NCBI GenBank assembly: GCA_029721435.1
Contig: CM056573.1
Location: 151,053,947 to 151,117,946, forward strand
Origin: Gymnothorax reevesii
Taxonomy: Eukaryota > Chordata > Actinopteri > Anguilliformes > Muraenidae
Reading direction: 5' to 3'
DNA: 64,000 bases
A program made the translations under genes and the position numbers. The first letter of the stretch is position 1; each line of letters opens with the position of its first letter. The notes below the pieces were generated by a model. That model did no database searches. It was not told the origin of the DNA and saw nothing but the letters and a program-made list of their open reading frames with translations. This document shows, piece after piece, positions 33,318-44,400 of the stretch.

Positions 33318-34065
33318 GTAAGCACTCAAATCTTTCTGCTCTTATGCACATGAATAGAAAATGGAAATGGCCAGAGCAAATATTGCATGGTATATAACAT
33401 TACATTCTTACTGGCAATTTTAATGATGGCATATGTGGACACCAATCAATGGATGGATGGAACATAGAAGTTTTCTGCAAATCAAGGTTGGGCAAATAAG
33501 TATTTAGGCCTGATTATTACAACTGCCTATCTGGGACCTACTTTTTGCATGAACAAATCAAAAGAAAGAATTTGAACTGTTGTCTAGGTTAAACAATAAT
33601 TTAGCATCTTTCTAATGTGGATGCATCCACAGGTATGTTGAGTTGGTGATACTAATTTTTTTTTTTTTACCCAGCTAAATGCATCTATTTGCCTGCATTC
33701 TTATTGTGAGATTAATAGTGCCTGACTAAGTTTTTTAAAAAAGCAGATCGAGAATCTTGTGTTCGTCCTGTTTGATTATTCTGTAAGTTCACACTCCAGA
33801 GCCAAGTTGTAAATCTGAATATTTTTCTTTGGGGAGGAAGATCCCCTCGCGAAATAGACCAGCCCCACATAATCAGCATCAAAAAAGATCTGGAAAAAAA
33901 AATGCGCTGGCACGCCACAAGAGATCAGCAACTAAACTAAAAATAAAGAGACAGTGCTTTTTAAGGACTGAGCTGGACACCCAGTGGATAACATAAGGAT
34001 TGCAGTGAATTTTCTCCCGCAATGTGATCAGTTGTATGTTTGGTTCACAGATCCCACTGGTCAGC

Positions 34066-36201
34066 ATGAACAAGCTTCTGGTCATCACTCTGCTCATCAG
34101 CCTCCTGTCCTTCGGTAAATCACTGTGTCTGCTATCTGCACTGGTATTCAAACTTTGCACAAAGCCTGGACTGACTCAGTCAGATGATGATATGCACTGT
34201 ACGTCCAAAAAAAGCAAGAATAGTGTATCTTCATGAATGAAAGGAATGAGCTAAAAAAGTTTTCAGAGATATGTCCTTCCAAAAAAGAAACTATACATTG
34301 TTTTTAGCATCAATTTATTATTCATGAAACGTTTTGACAAATGTGGAAAACATATTGAAAAGAAAGTTTAATCAAGAATTCAATGTTAGCATTGTTTGTT
34401 TTTTGGAAGAGTATATTTCAATATGTTTTCCAAATTTGTCAAACCATTTCATGCATAATAAATTGATGCTAAAAACAATGTAGTTTCTTTTTTGGAAGAG
34501 CATATATCCTTTCCCTATTCCGGCATGAGGGGGGTTAACTTGTACAGCTTGCACATTGACACAGATACAGATAGGGCCATTCCATACAGACCATGAAGTT
34601 GAGTATATTGCACATTAATCTTGTTGAGATGTAAAGATAACAAGGGAAGCAAAGAGACAGGGACAGAGACTCAAAATACAGAGAGATATTGGGCGATTAA
34701 CCAGAGAATAGTCAGTTCACGGCACAGAATGACAACATTATACCGCTTGGTTGTGGGGTACTTCGGACTCTATCAATAGCATGTGCTAATGGTGTGTGAC
34801 TAACTTCCTGTCACCTCCCTCCAGGGGCACAGTCCTTCCGCATGCCCCGGCAGGCTGAGGGTGAGGAGGCTGTTCCGGACGAGCCCGTCCCTGAGGCGCC
34901 AGTCGCCGAGGAGGTGGCCCCTGAGGCTCCCGAGGCCCCTGAGGCTCCCGAGGCCCCGGAAGCCCCGGAAGCCCCGGAAGCCCCAGCCCATGAAGAGGTG
35001 GCTCCCGAGGAACCTACACCGGAGCACCATGAACCCGAAGCCCCTGAAGACCACGAAGAGCCTGAGAGTGTCGGCCCCCTGACCTACGTTGTCGGCAAAG
35101 TCCGTGGTGCTTGGGACACCGTCGTTGACACCACCAACGACTGGGTCATGAAAATCAAGGGCATGAAGCTGGAGGAGAAGGCCATGTAAGGCTCACACTG
35201 ACCCGATCCAGCCTACAGCGACCATTAACCCAACAACAATCTGGCTCAAAGCCAATTTAACCTATAATAACCATTCACCCATCTTTCATCATTCATAATT
35301 CTCAGAGCCAATCCAAATTATAATAACTATTTTCTCAATACCCATCATGCTCAGAGCAAATCTAACCTATGATAAACATTTACCCAACATCCATAATACT
35401 CACAGTCAATCTAACCAAAAATAACCATTTACCTAAAATCCATCATGCTCAAAGCCAATACTGTGCTGACAATATTGTCTTGAAAGTATTTCTGTCCATT
35501 TATGAGACTTCTTTGTTGTTTTCTTCTCTGCAGTAGAACATATTGAATGGTTTTAACTTACTGTTTAACTTACTTACAAGTGAAATTTTCCTCTCCCATT
35601 GACAGATCTTAACATTTTTTTTACCTCAAGGCAGCCTGGCGCTGCCAAGGGCAGCATGCAGGTAGTGAGTTTGAATGTTTATGTCTGATTTGTATTGGTT
35701 TCTTCTGCATACTCCAGTGTCTACCCCCAGTCTGAATACGTGCATGTTAAATTAATACAAGGCTCTCAGTTTCCAATAGGTGTGGGTATTTGCGAGTCCT
35801 GTGACAGACCGGCCCAAAGTGCATTCCTGCCTTTCGCCAGTTGAACGACAGGACAGTCTCCAGAATAAATTTTACACACATGCTGACATGTGGATTTTGT
35901 GACAGGCTGACCTGTTGGCAAATGCATTTGCATCCATAAAACACTGAATATTGATGCCAAGCATCGATCAGTATAACACAAAGATACAAACTTAAATTGA
36001 TGTAGCGGCTATAATATGACTTTAGTGAGTGTGATATTGCTCAAACCTAACTGCGAAACATTGCAAAAAAAGCAATCAGCAATTAGCTTACTGTGTGTTG
36101 TGTGTGATTCTAGGAACCTGTACGAGGAGACCACCGCTGCCGTGCGCACCTACTATGACGTCGCGCAGGATCAGTTCTACCATCTCGTGTACAGCCAGTA
36201 A
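34066..36201 (+). CDS. apoc2: Apolipoprotein C-II-like, secreted lipoprotein lipase cofactor
   Basis: Coding exons 34066-34114, 34825-35185 and 36114-36201 join in phase at consensus GT-AG sites and give 165 residues. Residues 1-20 (MNKLLVITLLISLLSF then GAQS) are a signal peptide. FRMPRQAE starts the mature chain. Residues 34-98 are an acidic Pro-Glu-Ala region with seven EAP units in a row at 50-70. Residues 100-137 form amphipathic helices (YVVGKVRGAWDTVVD, DWVMKIKGMKLEEKA). The last 28 residues hold the lipase-activating helix: Tyr150, Val153, Asp156 and Gln157 match in spacing the four key residues of human apoC-II (Tyr63, Ile66, Asp69, Gln70). Fish and mammal apoC-II are usually near 80-100 residues, so the acidic region is an expansion. 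It acts in plasma on triglyceride-rich particles. ApoC-IV is less likely given the C-terminus. Confidence 0.85.
34269..34505. repeat. Long hairpin in apoc2-like intron
   Basis: Arms 34269-34360 and 34417-34505 (about 90 bp, e.g. TCAATTTATTATTCATGAAA against its mirrored form) are separated by about 56 bp. A MITE-like foldback in the intron between the first and second coding exons. No ORF. Confidence 0.85.
34907..34990 (+). repeat. 9-bp coding repeat (Glu-Ala-Pro) in apoc2-like exon
   Basis: GAGGCTCCC/GAGGCCCCT/GAAGCCCCG units, purely in frame, encode the EAP run. The last units are near-identical (GAAGCCCCG three times), which points to recent slippage. Confidence 0.85.
35238..35465 (+). 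repeat. ~50-bp degenerate tandem repeat in apoc2-like intron
   Basis: Four diverged units each begin CTCARAGCCAAT-like and contain CTATAATAACCATT and CATCATG-like ends (starts near 35243, 35302, 35350, 35399). Confidence 0.65.
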
Positions 36202-36721
36202 ACACAGCACCGCCCACCCACCGTAACCCCCGTCCTCCAGGCATGGGGTCCTACCTCATTTTTGTTTCCCCTGCCCCACCCCCTATCAGAGCCGCCCTCC
36301 CTGCCCTTTACCATCACTACAGCTGTGTCGCATGGGCACCACGGTGAACCCCAGCTCCCCTCCTAAACCATGACCCATGACAATTCACCTCATTTACTCC
36401 ACACAGTGAAACTCAGGAGCATTACCGCTTTATTGTTGCATGCTTTACTGCAGAGAGTGATAGTGGAATTGACTGTGGTTTTGCACTCTTCAGTAAAGCA
36501 GAGAGTAGCTTGGTCAACAAACCCCAGAACACAGACAACGGACATCCGGCGAGACAATGTGGAACAGCACAGCAGTACGTGCCTCACTGGTGCGACCCTC
36601 AACTTTGTACAATAGATCATAGCAGGTGTGGCTAGTCAGGCCTGGCTTGCTTCGCTCGGATTGATGTTATTCTTGTGTGACTCATAATTCATTGAAAATT
36701 TCCCTTGGAAAGAATGACTGA

Positions 36722-36727
36722 AATAAA
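36722..36727 (+). terminator. PolyA signal AATAAA after the apoc2-like gene
   Basis: AATAAA followed by an A run, 521 bases after the stop codon. Gives a plausible 3' UTR of 36202 to about 36745. Confidence 0.5.
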
Positions 36728-36745
36728 AAAAAAAGCATTTGTACG

Positions 36746-37969
36746 AATGATAGCTGTGAATTTTATAAAGTCATCAGAACATACACGCAGAATACTCACT
36801 CCAACGTAATGCACACAAGACAGGCACAGCATCAACAAGAGAGCACAAAAAGGTACATTTGCACGCACACGCAAACACACAGGCACACACAAACTCACAC
36901 ACACACAACTGAATTTTCATGTGCACTAATCCCTACTATGTTTACAATGAAGATAGGAGGACAATTTTCAAAAATCCTCTCAGATTCAAATAATTTGATT
37001 CACTTCAAAAAATAAATCAACAAGAACAAGGTGACACCTATTTAATCTGGACCCTGAGGGTTGACCAGCAAAATTGAGAAATATGTAAAAATCGTATGTA
37101 ATAAGAACTACACCGTTCATTACTGAACGTGTCTGACTTCATGGGCCAAAAACGTATGCCTGGAAAGCTGAGTTCATAAATCGTAGCCTTTAACGAAAAA
37201 CAGACAATGCCAGAAACCTGTGGTGCCAGCTTGTAATGATCACACATTCATGTGATGAACAAACAATCGCTGATATAAAAGCATGGCATATACACAAACT
37301 GTATATGTTGCATTCGTCAATCATCTAGTTTGACAAATGAAGGGTTCAGTACAATGACTTGATAAATGGCAATCTCATGTTTTATGGTTTTACACAGAAT
37401 ATACTTTCACCATGTTCCAATGGTGTGTACTGATTAAAAATCTGCTTTTCGCATGATATATTGTTTCTGAATCTATGGGGAACTTTAACTAAAATGCGTA
37501 ATCTTTTAATCCTCCTTTCATATAAAACATGAGATTGGCATATATCAAGAAACTGCACTGAATCCTTCAAATTAGGCTTAGTATCTTGCAGGATTTTGTA
37601 CACTTTCCCACTGTTCCACACATCTAACCGACTGAGAAATGTTGTGCTGCAATAAAAAAAAATTAACTGATACAGTAACAAAATTTAGTGGCACCAAAAA
37701 AGTATGTGGTACTGCAATTCCATGGATGTTAACAGATATATCATCATCACCAAACTTTAGAATTGAGAACCAGATGCACTATATTTCAGCAAGCATATAA
37801 AACACTTAATTATGTTCCTAAAGCAAATAATTGGGGAATATTTAAACAGCTTAACTGTATTTTACAGGCAATTTCTTAACTCAGTGAAGAAAGGCATGGC
37901 TGCTTCTAGCACATAAATGCAATTTTATTCATTGTCCTCTTTCCATTGGAAATGGGAAAGCCTTGGCTG
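36746..37969. other. Intergenic DNA, no gene seen; (CA)n-rich at 36866-36907
   Basis: A CA-rich microsatellite lies near the left edge. The 99-codon minus frame at 37382-37681 has no recognisable features apart from weak LINE-like RIKRLRILVKVPHRF. Confidence 0.4.
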
Positions 37970-38463
37970 ATGCTGCATTCCAAACAACTCAGAGGTCGGA
38001 TCTTTCCGACTTCCGACTTGAAAAAGTGCACTGGAACGGCCACTGAAGTCGGAGCTCCGACTTGGAAACTCAGAGAAAAAAATTTACCCTGACTTCACCT
38101 AGATTGGTTCATCTTACGTCACACGAAAATGGCAGCATCCACTGAACAGCCACAGCAATGCTACTGAAGCGTTCACCTACAGTGACATTTGGCAAGGCGA
38201 TTTATTTTTGAGAATATAAATACTACGTAAAATAAAATATATAACGGCGTTATATATTTACACTTCGTTTCATCCCATCTTATTAATTAAAATATGCCAG
38301 AAAGCTGAAGTTATCTGCGTATAATTTTCTTGCCGCTTGCCACGAGAACATTCTCTTGTGACTGACTGCCATTTTTTTTTTGTTTACGTCCTACACAATA
38401 CGTCTGGAACACTCTGAATTTTCAACTCGTTAATATCCGACCTCCGAGTTTGGAACGCAGCAT
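37970..38463. repeat. 494-bp MITE with TGCTGCATTCCAAAC ends
   Basis: ATGCTGCATTCCAAACAACT then CAGAGGTCGGA at the left is mirrored by TCCGACCTCCGAGTTTGGAA then CGCAGCAT at the right (about 30 bp). Further GTCGGA/TCCGAC words are repeated inside (38010-38060). No ORF and no clear target duplication. Confidence 0.75.
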
Positions 38464-39893
38464 AAGGGCCACTAGTCTTGCACAGCTGTGACATAAAATT
38501 CACAAGACACACTGGACCTTTAGCCCGCTAGTGAGTCATGTGAGGCACACTGAGGTAAAAACTGGGATGCTCTGTCGGGTGTCATTGTACTGATCATTGC
38601 AGCAGATAGTTAGTAACGCCAATGAACAGCTATCATCACCAAAGGGAACCATAAAGAAACGAAAGCATTGCTTTCCAGTCTATTTAATATTAATCTTTAT
38701 GAATAAAAAAAGTACAAAATCAACCCAGGTTGAAAATTATAAAAATGCTTCATGTTTATAGCGGGAAGTTGGGGGACAGCTTGCAGAAAACCTTTGAATG
38801 ATTCTCATAATAGTAGCTTGACTTTGTTAAGCGAACTTAGAAGCCTGGACAAAAACTATACGTAGCTCAGCTATGGACTGTGAACAGCCACATTTTAACT
38901 CAGACCGAGTATCTCAGGGCATCACTACATAAGTATTTGATTGATGCTGAATGTCTCATCAAACAGCTAAGTTCTAATTCAAACCAAGTGTCTCAGGGAA
39001 CTGCTAAGTTCTGATTAAGGCTGTGAGTGCCAGTGGAAGACTGAGCTTATGAATACATCTGATCAGTGGGAATCCTCAGCAGTAGTAAAGAAATTCAGTG
39101 ACAGCACCATTCAATGCTTAATTATCGAAACTGGTCACAACTCACTTTGCCTGATTAGCAACAATTGCTAAAACTAATTGAGAGACAGACTGTCAAATAT
39201 ATTTTTGATAGCACTAATACTGTATACATTGAATCAAAATGTTATGGGGCATAACCCTCTGCTCTTAAAGGTCCACTATAAAGTTTGTTGACTATCACTT
39301 CTGTTGACATTCAAACTCAAACAAAACAGAGGTAGCCCGCCCCTCCCTCCCATAGTTCCATCCTTCCAGTGCTTCCATAACTGTCAACTCTTGTCGGAAA
39401 TTGGAACTATTGAACTTAAGGATAGATACTATACAAGCCATGCCAATTGCCAGCAAACAGCAGCAAACATTCCATTGTGGGTGGCAGTTCTCTTGATAAT
39501 GGGTAATAATGCTGCAGAGGAGTGCAGTTAGGTAACAGTTACTGTTGTAACCTTACTAATTTGTTGAAATTTTGATTTGCTCAACTAAGTAAATTGGATC
39601 AAATTTTCACTTTGCGCTTTCACTTAAAAAAAAATTTAACAGACAAATCACACATTTTTGGCCTATGTGGTGTGAATGATAGACATTTTTTTAAAACCAG
39701 ATATGACCGCATCAGCTGGCATTGTTTTTAACATCAGCTGATATTGTTTTGTGTGTGTATGCGTGTGTATGTGTGTGTGTGTGTGTGTGTGTGTTTACAG
39801 GGGCCCAGATAAAAGAATAAAAATCACACTTGCCTTGTGGACGAGCGTCTTAGTTAACTTACCCGCACAGAAAGTTACTCATTCTGATTTATT
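38464..39893. other. Intergenic DNA, no gene seen; (GT)n at 39749-39795
   Basis: The (GT)n microsatellite is the only clear simple repeat. Weak imperfect repeats around GTGTCTCAGGGAA occur at 38905-39000. Confidence 0.4.
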
Positions 39894-40418
39894 CCTGTGA
39901 TCCACTTAAGCTTTTAAGGCTTCCACGCGTAAGCAATCGTGGCGAGTCGGAAGCTTTTGGAAGCGCTGGGAACCATCTGAAACTCGCACAAACAATCATA
40001 GAAAGTCAGAGTGATTGGGGGAAAAATTTTATCCCATGATCCACTAACGGGAGCACTTCCGATTGATTTTTGCCAACGTCAACAGTAAAGATGGCGGTTG
40101 TTTTTGTAAACGGTTTTTAATTGGCTAATTGTAGTGGAAATATTCGCCACCTACTTTGCACTTGACGAACTCATACTCCCGCATCGTTTCAACAACTCAT
40201 ACCTTTCAAACTGGTTTGATTTTGTCGGAAGAGGGAACTGCGTGATCTAATCCAGTTGGAACCTGTCTTACTCACGTGGAAGGGTCAGAACAGGTCGGAA
40301 ATCATGATCCATCTACGTCACACGCGTAACAGAAAGTTCCACTAGTAATCGCTCGTAACTGGTCGGAAATGGAGAATCGGGACAACCGGAGACCTTAAAA
40401 GCGGAAGTGGATCACGGG
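39894..40418. repeat. 525-bp MITE with CCTGTGATCCACTT ends
   Basis: CCTGTGATCCACTTAAGCTT then TTAAGGCTTCC at 39894-39924 is mirrored at the right end (reverse complement CCCGTGATCCACTTCCGCTT, ending 40418). Internal GGTCGGAA and GATCCA words are repeated. No ORF. Confidence 0.75.
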
Positions 40419-41160
40419 CTTAAGTGATCACATAATTTTCATTTTGCATGGTATGTATCAAGACAGCGGCCACTTGCGTAATCAGTGCATGTTACCGCCC
40501 ATGAACGTAACCTGCGACCGCAATACAAGCGCAGGAATTGCAACGTGGACAGGAGTTTGACAACTGCTGGTATGGAGTGTGAACGCTGAGTCTGCGAGTG
40601 AGTGAGATAGTGAGCACGTCTCACTATCTGCTGTCTTCGTTTCGCTCGGATAACTGTTGCCATTCTTACTGGAAGTCTACCCAGCACAACCACACCAAAC
40701 GCGCTTCCCGGATTACACCTGCTTTTATAGGGTGAAGAATTTCCACCACAAAACAGGTGTCTGCTTTCACCTGCATTTTTAGAACATACCAGAGAATACA
40801 TAATTAGTCGTTAAATGCGCATCTCCTCCCATTTTTTTTACCTCCCACTTCAACCTCGACCCTCCCACAAATGCATATGCATGAGTTAGAAAACCACATC
40901 TTGCCATTCTGCGTTTCACAAGAAGGCAGATTGCGCTTTCAGTCTTGTACGGCGTGATCAACCACTCAATGATTTTATGCTCTCATTGCAAATAAATTAC
41001 GTTTAAAACAGGCGCTAACTTGTTAGTACATCAGCTCCCATTTGTCTCTCCCTCAGCTTCTGTCAAGGGCGCTGCCTCTTTATATACAGTGACAACGTTT
41101 AAAGGAACTCTCTATTACTGGGTACTTAGACACTAATTCCATAGTTCTGCACTTGTAAAC
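40419..41160. other. Intergenic DNA, no supported gene
   Basis: Two minus-strand frames (40439-40801, 40779-40961) lack any family features and have no visible splice context. I leave them uncalled. Confidence 0.4.
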
Positions 41161-42778
41161 TACAAAACCCAAAACCAGTGAAGTTGGCACGTTATGTAAA
41201 TCGTAGATAAAAACAGAATACAATGATTTGCAAATCCTTTTCAACTTGTATTCAGTTGAATACACTGCAAAGACAAGTTGTTTAATGTTCAAACTGAGAA
41301 ACTTTATTATTATTTTTTTTTTGCAAATAATCATTAACTTAGAATTTAAAGGCAGCAACACATTGCAAAAAAGTTGGCACAGGGGCCTTTTTCCCACTGT
41401 GTTACATCGCCTTTCCTTTTAACGACACTCAGTAAACGTTTGGGAACTGAGGAGACCAATTTTTTAAGCTTTTCAGGTGGAACTCTTTCCCATTCTTGCT
41501 TGATGTACAGCTTAAGTTGTTCAACAGTCCGGGGTCTCCATTGTCGTATTTTACGCTTCATAATGCGCCACACATTTTCAATGGGAGACAGGTCTGGACT
41601 ACAGGCAGGCCAGTCTAGTACACGCACTCTTTTACTACGGAGCCATGCTGTTGTAACACGTGCAGAATGTGGCTTAGCATTGTCTTGCTGAAATAAGCAG
41701 GGGCGTCCATGAAAAAGACGTTGCTTGGATGGCAACATATGTTGCTCTAAAACCTGTATGTACCTTTCAGCATTAATGGTGCCTTTTCATATGTGTAAGT
41801 TGCCCATGCCTTGGGCACTAATACACCCCCATACCATCACAGATGCTGGTTTTTGAACTCTGCGCCTATAACAGTCCGGATGGTTCTTTTCCTCTTTGGT
41901 CCAGAGGACACGACGTCCACAGTTTCCAAAAACAATTTGAAATGTGGACTCATCAGACCACAGAACACTTTTCCACTTTGCATCAGTCCATCTTAGATGA
42001 GCTTGGGCCCAGCGAAGCCGGCGGCATTTCTGGGTGCTGTTGATAAATGGCTTTCGCTTTGCATTGTACAGTTTTAACTTGCACTTGCAGATGTAGCGAC
42101 GAACTGTAGTCACTGACAGTGGTTTTCTGAAGTGTTCCTGAGCCCATGTGGTCATGTCCTTTACACACTGATGTCGGTTTTTGATGCAGTATCGCCTGAG
42201 GGATCGAAGGTCACAGGCATTCAATGTTGGTTTTCGGCCTGGTCGCTTACGTGCGGCGATTTCTCCAGATTCTCTGAACCTTTTGATGATATTACGGACC
42301 GTAGATGATGAAATCCCTAAATTTCTTGCAATAGCTCGTTGAGGAATGTTGTTTTTAAACTGTTTGACAATCAGCTCACGCATTTGTTCACTAAGTGGTG
42401 ACCCTCGCCCCATCCTCATTTGTGAATGACTGAGCATTTCAGGGAAGCTGCTTTTATATCCAATCATTGCACCCACCTGTTCCCAATTAGCCCGTTCACC
42501 TGTGGGATGTTCCAAATAAGTGTTTGATGAGGATTCCTCAACTCTCTCGGTCTTTTTTGCCTCTTGTGCCAGCTTTTTTGAAACATGTTGCAGGCATCAA
42601 ATTCCAAATGAGCTAATATTTGCAAAAAATTACAAAGTTTACCTGTTCGAACATTAAGTAACTTGTCTTTGCAGTGTATTCAATTGAATATAGGTTGAAA
42701 AGGATTTGCAAATCATTGTATTCTGTTTTTATTTACTATTTACACAACGTGCCAACTTCACTGGTTTTGGGTTTTGTA
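41161..42778 (-). mobile_element. Tc1-like (DD34E) transposon copy 2, near-intact
   Basis: TA-flanked element (TA at 41161-41162 and 42777-42778) with ends CAAAACCCAAAACCAGTGAA. The terminal inverted repeats are about 215 bp, and each holds two AAGTTGGCAC-like sites in direct orientation (about 41182 and 41371 on the left), an IR/DR-type layout. The same family as 22280-24874, without the nested LINE. Confidence 0.92.
41346..42515 (-). pseudogene. Tc1-like transposase, single in-frame stop
   Basis: From MGRGSPLSEQ (42413; an upstream ATG at 42515 is in frame but lies in the terminal-repeat side) the frame encodes two helix-turn-helix motifs (AIARNLGISSSTVRNIIKRF, then GRKPTLNACDLRSLRRY) with a GRKP hook between them. 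The catalytic core follows: [21 protein letters not shown] and DLSPIENVW, Asp and Glu separated by 34 residues. The only lesion I see is a TGA at 41784-41786 where copy 1 has Cys (NLHIC). Copy 1 has its own stop elsewhere, so the two broke independently. Length about 340 residues, as normal. Confidence 0.9.
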
Positions 42779-43046
42779 TGTCTACACCAAAAATTCCCAT
42801 GAAAACACACATAGTAATAATTTTAGGCTTGTTTTCCGATGGCAGACCTTGATTTTCAGCCAGTTTCTGCCCCGCCCACAATTAGGTCCAAAATCCGAGG
42901 GATTGACACATCAACCAGCTGACGTCATCGAAAGAACGAGTCGAGCTCAGTCGAGCTTATTTTTCTATACTGCCTATGGGACACGAACTGCAGAAGGTTT
43001 ATAAAATCGTTATTTTCTCCTGAAATTTCAGGAAACGGCAGGGCAA

Positions 43047-43390
43047 ATGCCTACCAGATGCATTGCAGCAGGTTGTAGTAACGAATCCAAAGAAGGAGTC
43101 AGCCTTCATCGATTTTCAAAAGATGAAAAAATAATTAAAATTTGGGCATCTCAGGTGAAACAGACTCGGACGAAATGGCAAGGTCCAAGGGACAATAGTG
43201 TGATTTGTTGCGACCAATTCAACGGTTCCGGCTTCGAGGATGAAGGGTTTTGGTCTGAGTTTGCAATGAAAAAGAGGAGATAAATCAAGCCGGATGCTAT
43301 CCCAAAAATCAAAAGTCCATTCGAGGAGAGAAGCACCGAGGAAAAGGGGAGAAAGAAGAGCAGACCGAGCAATGAAAATGGAAGAAAATG
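43047..43390 (+). pseudogene. THAP-domain gene relic
   Basis: ATG 43047 starts MPTRCIAAGCSNES (first Cys pair, C-x4-C), then SLHRFSKDEKIIKIWASQVK and KWQGPRDNSVICCDQF. The family has C-x2-H at this point; here the His is Gln, so the fourth zinc ligand is lost. A TAA at 43281-43283 interrupts, and reading on in the same frame gives IKPDAIPKIKSPF, the well-known text that follows THAP fingers, then a basic tail to 43390. One stop plus the ligand loss indicate a pseudogene. THAP genes here are probably transposon-derived. I do not see terminal repeats around it. Confidence 0.7.
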
Positions 43391-43561
43391 AAGGTAGGCT
43401 GCTAATGAACTATTATAATGCATAAGCTACACTTCAGCAGGGTTTTCGTTATAGACACTGTAGAGCTAAATAGAGCGCTGGCTGCGGCCAGCACTTGGCA
43501 GGCTTTGGCTTTCATTCCACACGTTTAACACATTCTTTTCTCTTCAGCACTCTATTAAGCT

Positions 43562-43664
43562 ACTTTCACACCGCACGCGCAACGCGTGTATTCACGTCTT
43601 TGCATTGACTTTAACTGTAATCTGTAGTACTAAAAATTTGTTTCGTGTCCAGTGTGAAAGCACT
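43562..43664. repeat. MITE family A, copy 2
   Basis: CTTTCACACCGCACGCG at the left and CGTGTCCAGTGTGAAAGCAC at the right form terminal repeats. The internal GTCTTTGCATTGACTTTAA is the reverse of the copy at 5856-5990. Confidence 0.65.
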
Positions 43665-44167
43665 TCCCCCAGCAGGTGCTGCGCATCTAGTTGCATGCTG
43701 CCCCTGTGTCTTGACTTTTGTCTTTAGTTCTGATCTTTTTTTCTTTCTCAGATCATATTATTATTTTACTCCAGCCTGACCAAATGGCGTACATAATCTA
43801 ACAAGCTTGTTGGATGTCCGCTCAGGAGAGCATAATGAACAAAGTCAAATTGACATCAGAGTGGAGCATGCAGTTTGGCAAACTCGTGAACAGCTGATTG
43901 AGGAATTAGATTTTCATAATATAAGTCTGGGTCATACGCTTTAAAAACGCAGTACTTATAGACCAGGAGCCCACAGGGGTCAGCCTAGCTGAAAAGCGAA
44001 CCAATTTTCTCTTGTGTAATACTGCTGCATGTACATCACTTTCCATGAGAATGGAAGTCTGCTGGGCTCCTGGCGGTGCGTGTGGCCAGGAGGGCTGTCA
44101 CACAGGAAGAAAAATGTTGAGCTAGATCAGCTCAAAAGTGTACCACATGAAACAAGTACCAAAATGC

Positions 44168-44254
44168 ACCCTACATCTTCTGAAATGATAAACAGGCACT
44201 AACAGACATTTCTGGTGGTGGGACACTCCCGCCAGACTCCCATAACTGCCCCAC
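44168..44254 (+). repeat. Direct repeat C, copy 1 (87 bp)
   Basis: ACCCTACATCTTCTGAAATG through CCAGACTCCCATAACTGCCC matches 45205-45291 over 87 bases at roughly 85 percent. Confidence 0.8.
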
Positions 44255-44261
44255 CAGAATT

Positions 44262-44400
44262 GAGCTTGATCAGCTGAAATCCAAACCGAATGAAACCAAC
44301 TGGAGATTGTTCAACACCATCCCAGGTATCATGAATGCCCAGTGCCGGACAGTTTCTGTGGTGGGTACCCCTGACAGACATCCCCAAGCATGCCAAAGTG
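44262..44400 (+). repeat. Dispersed repeat D, copy 1
   Basis: TTGAGCTTGATCAGCTGAAA, then GAGATTGTTCAACACCATCC and CAGTGCCGGACAGTTTCTGT match in reverse complement 51560-51715, 51880-51925 and 52200-52320. Family unknown. Confidence 0.7.

Noticed and set aside
40439..40961. Two minus-strand frames of 120 and 60 codons
   Set aside because: No family features, no splice context; lies between two mobile elements.
41374..42043. Plus-strand frames over the Tc1 element
   Set aside because: Antisense shadows of the transposase; identical ones occur at copy 1.
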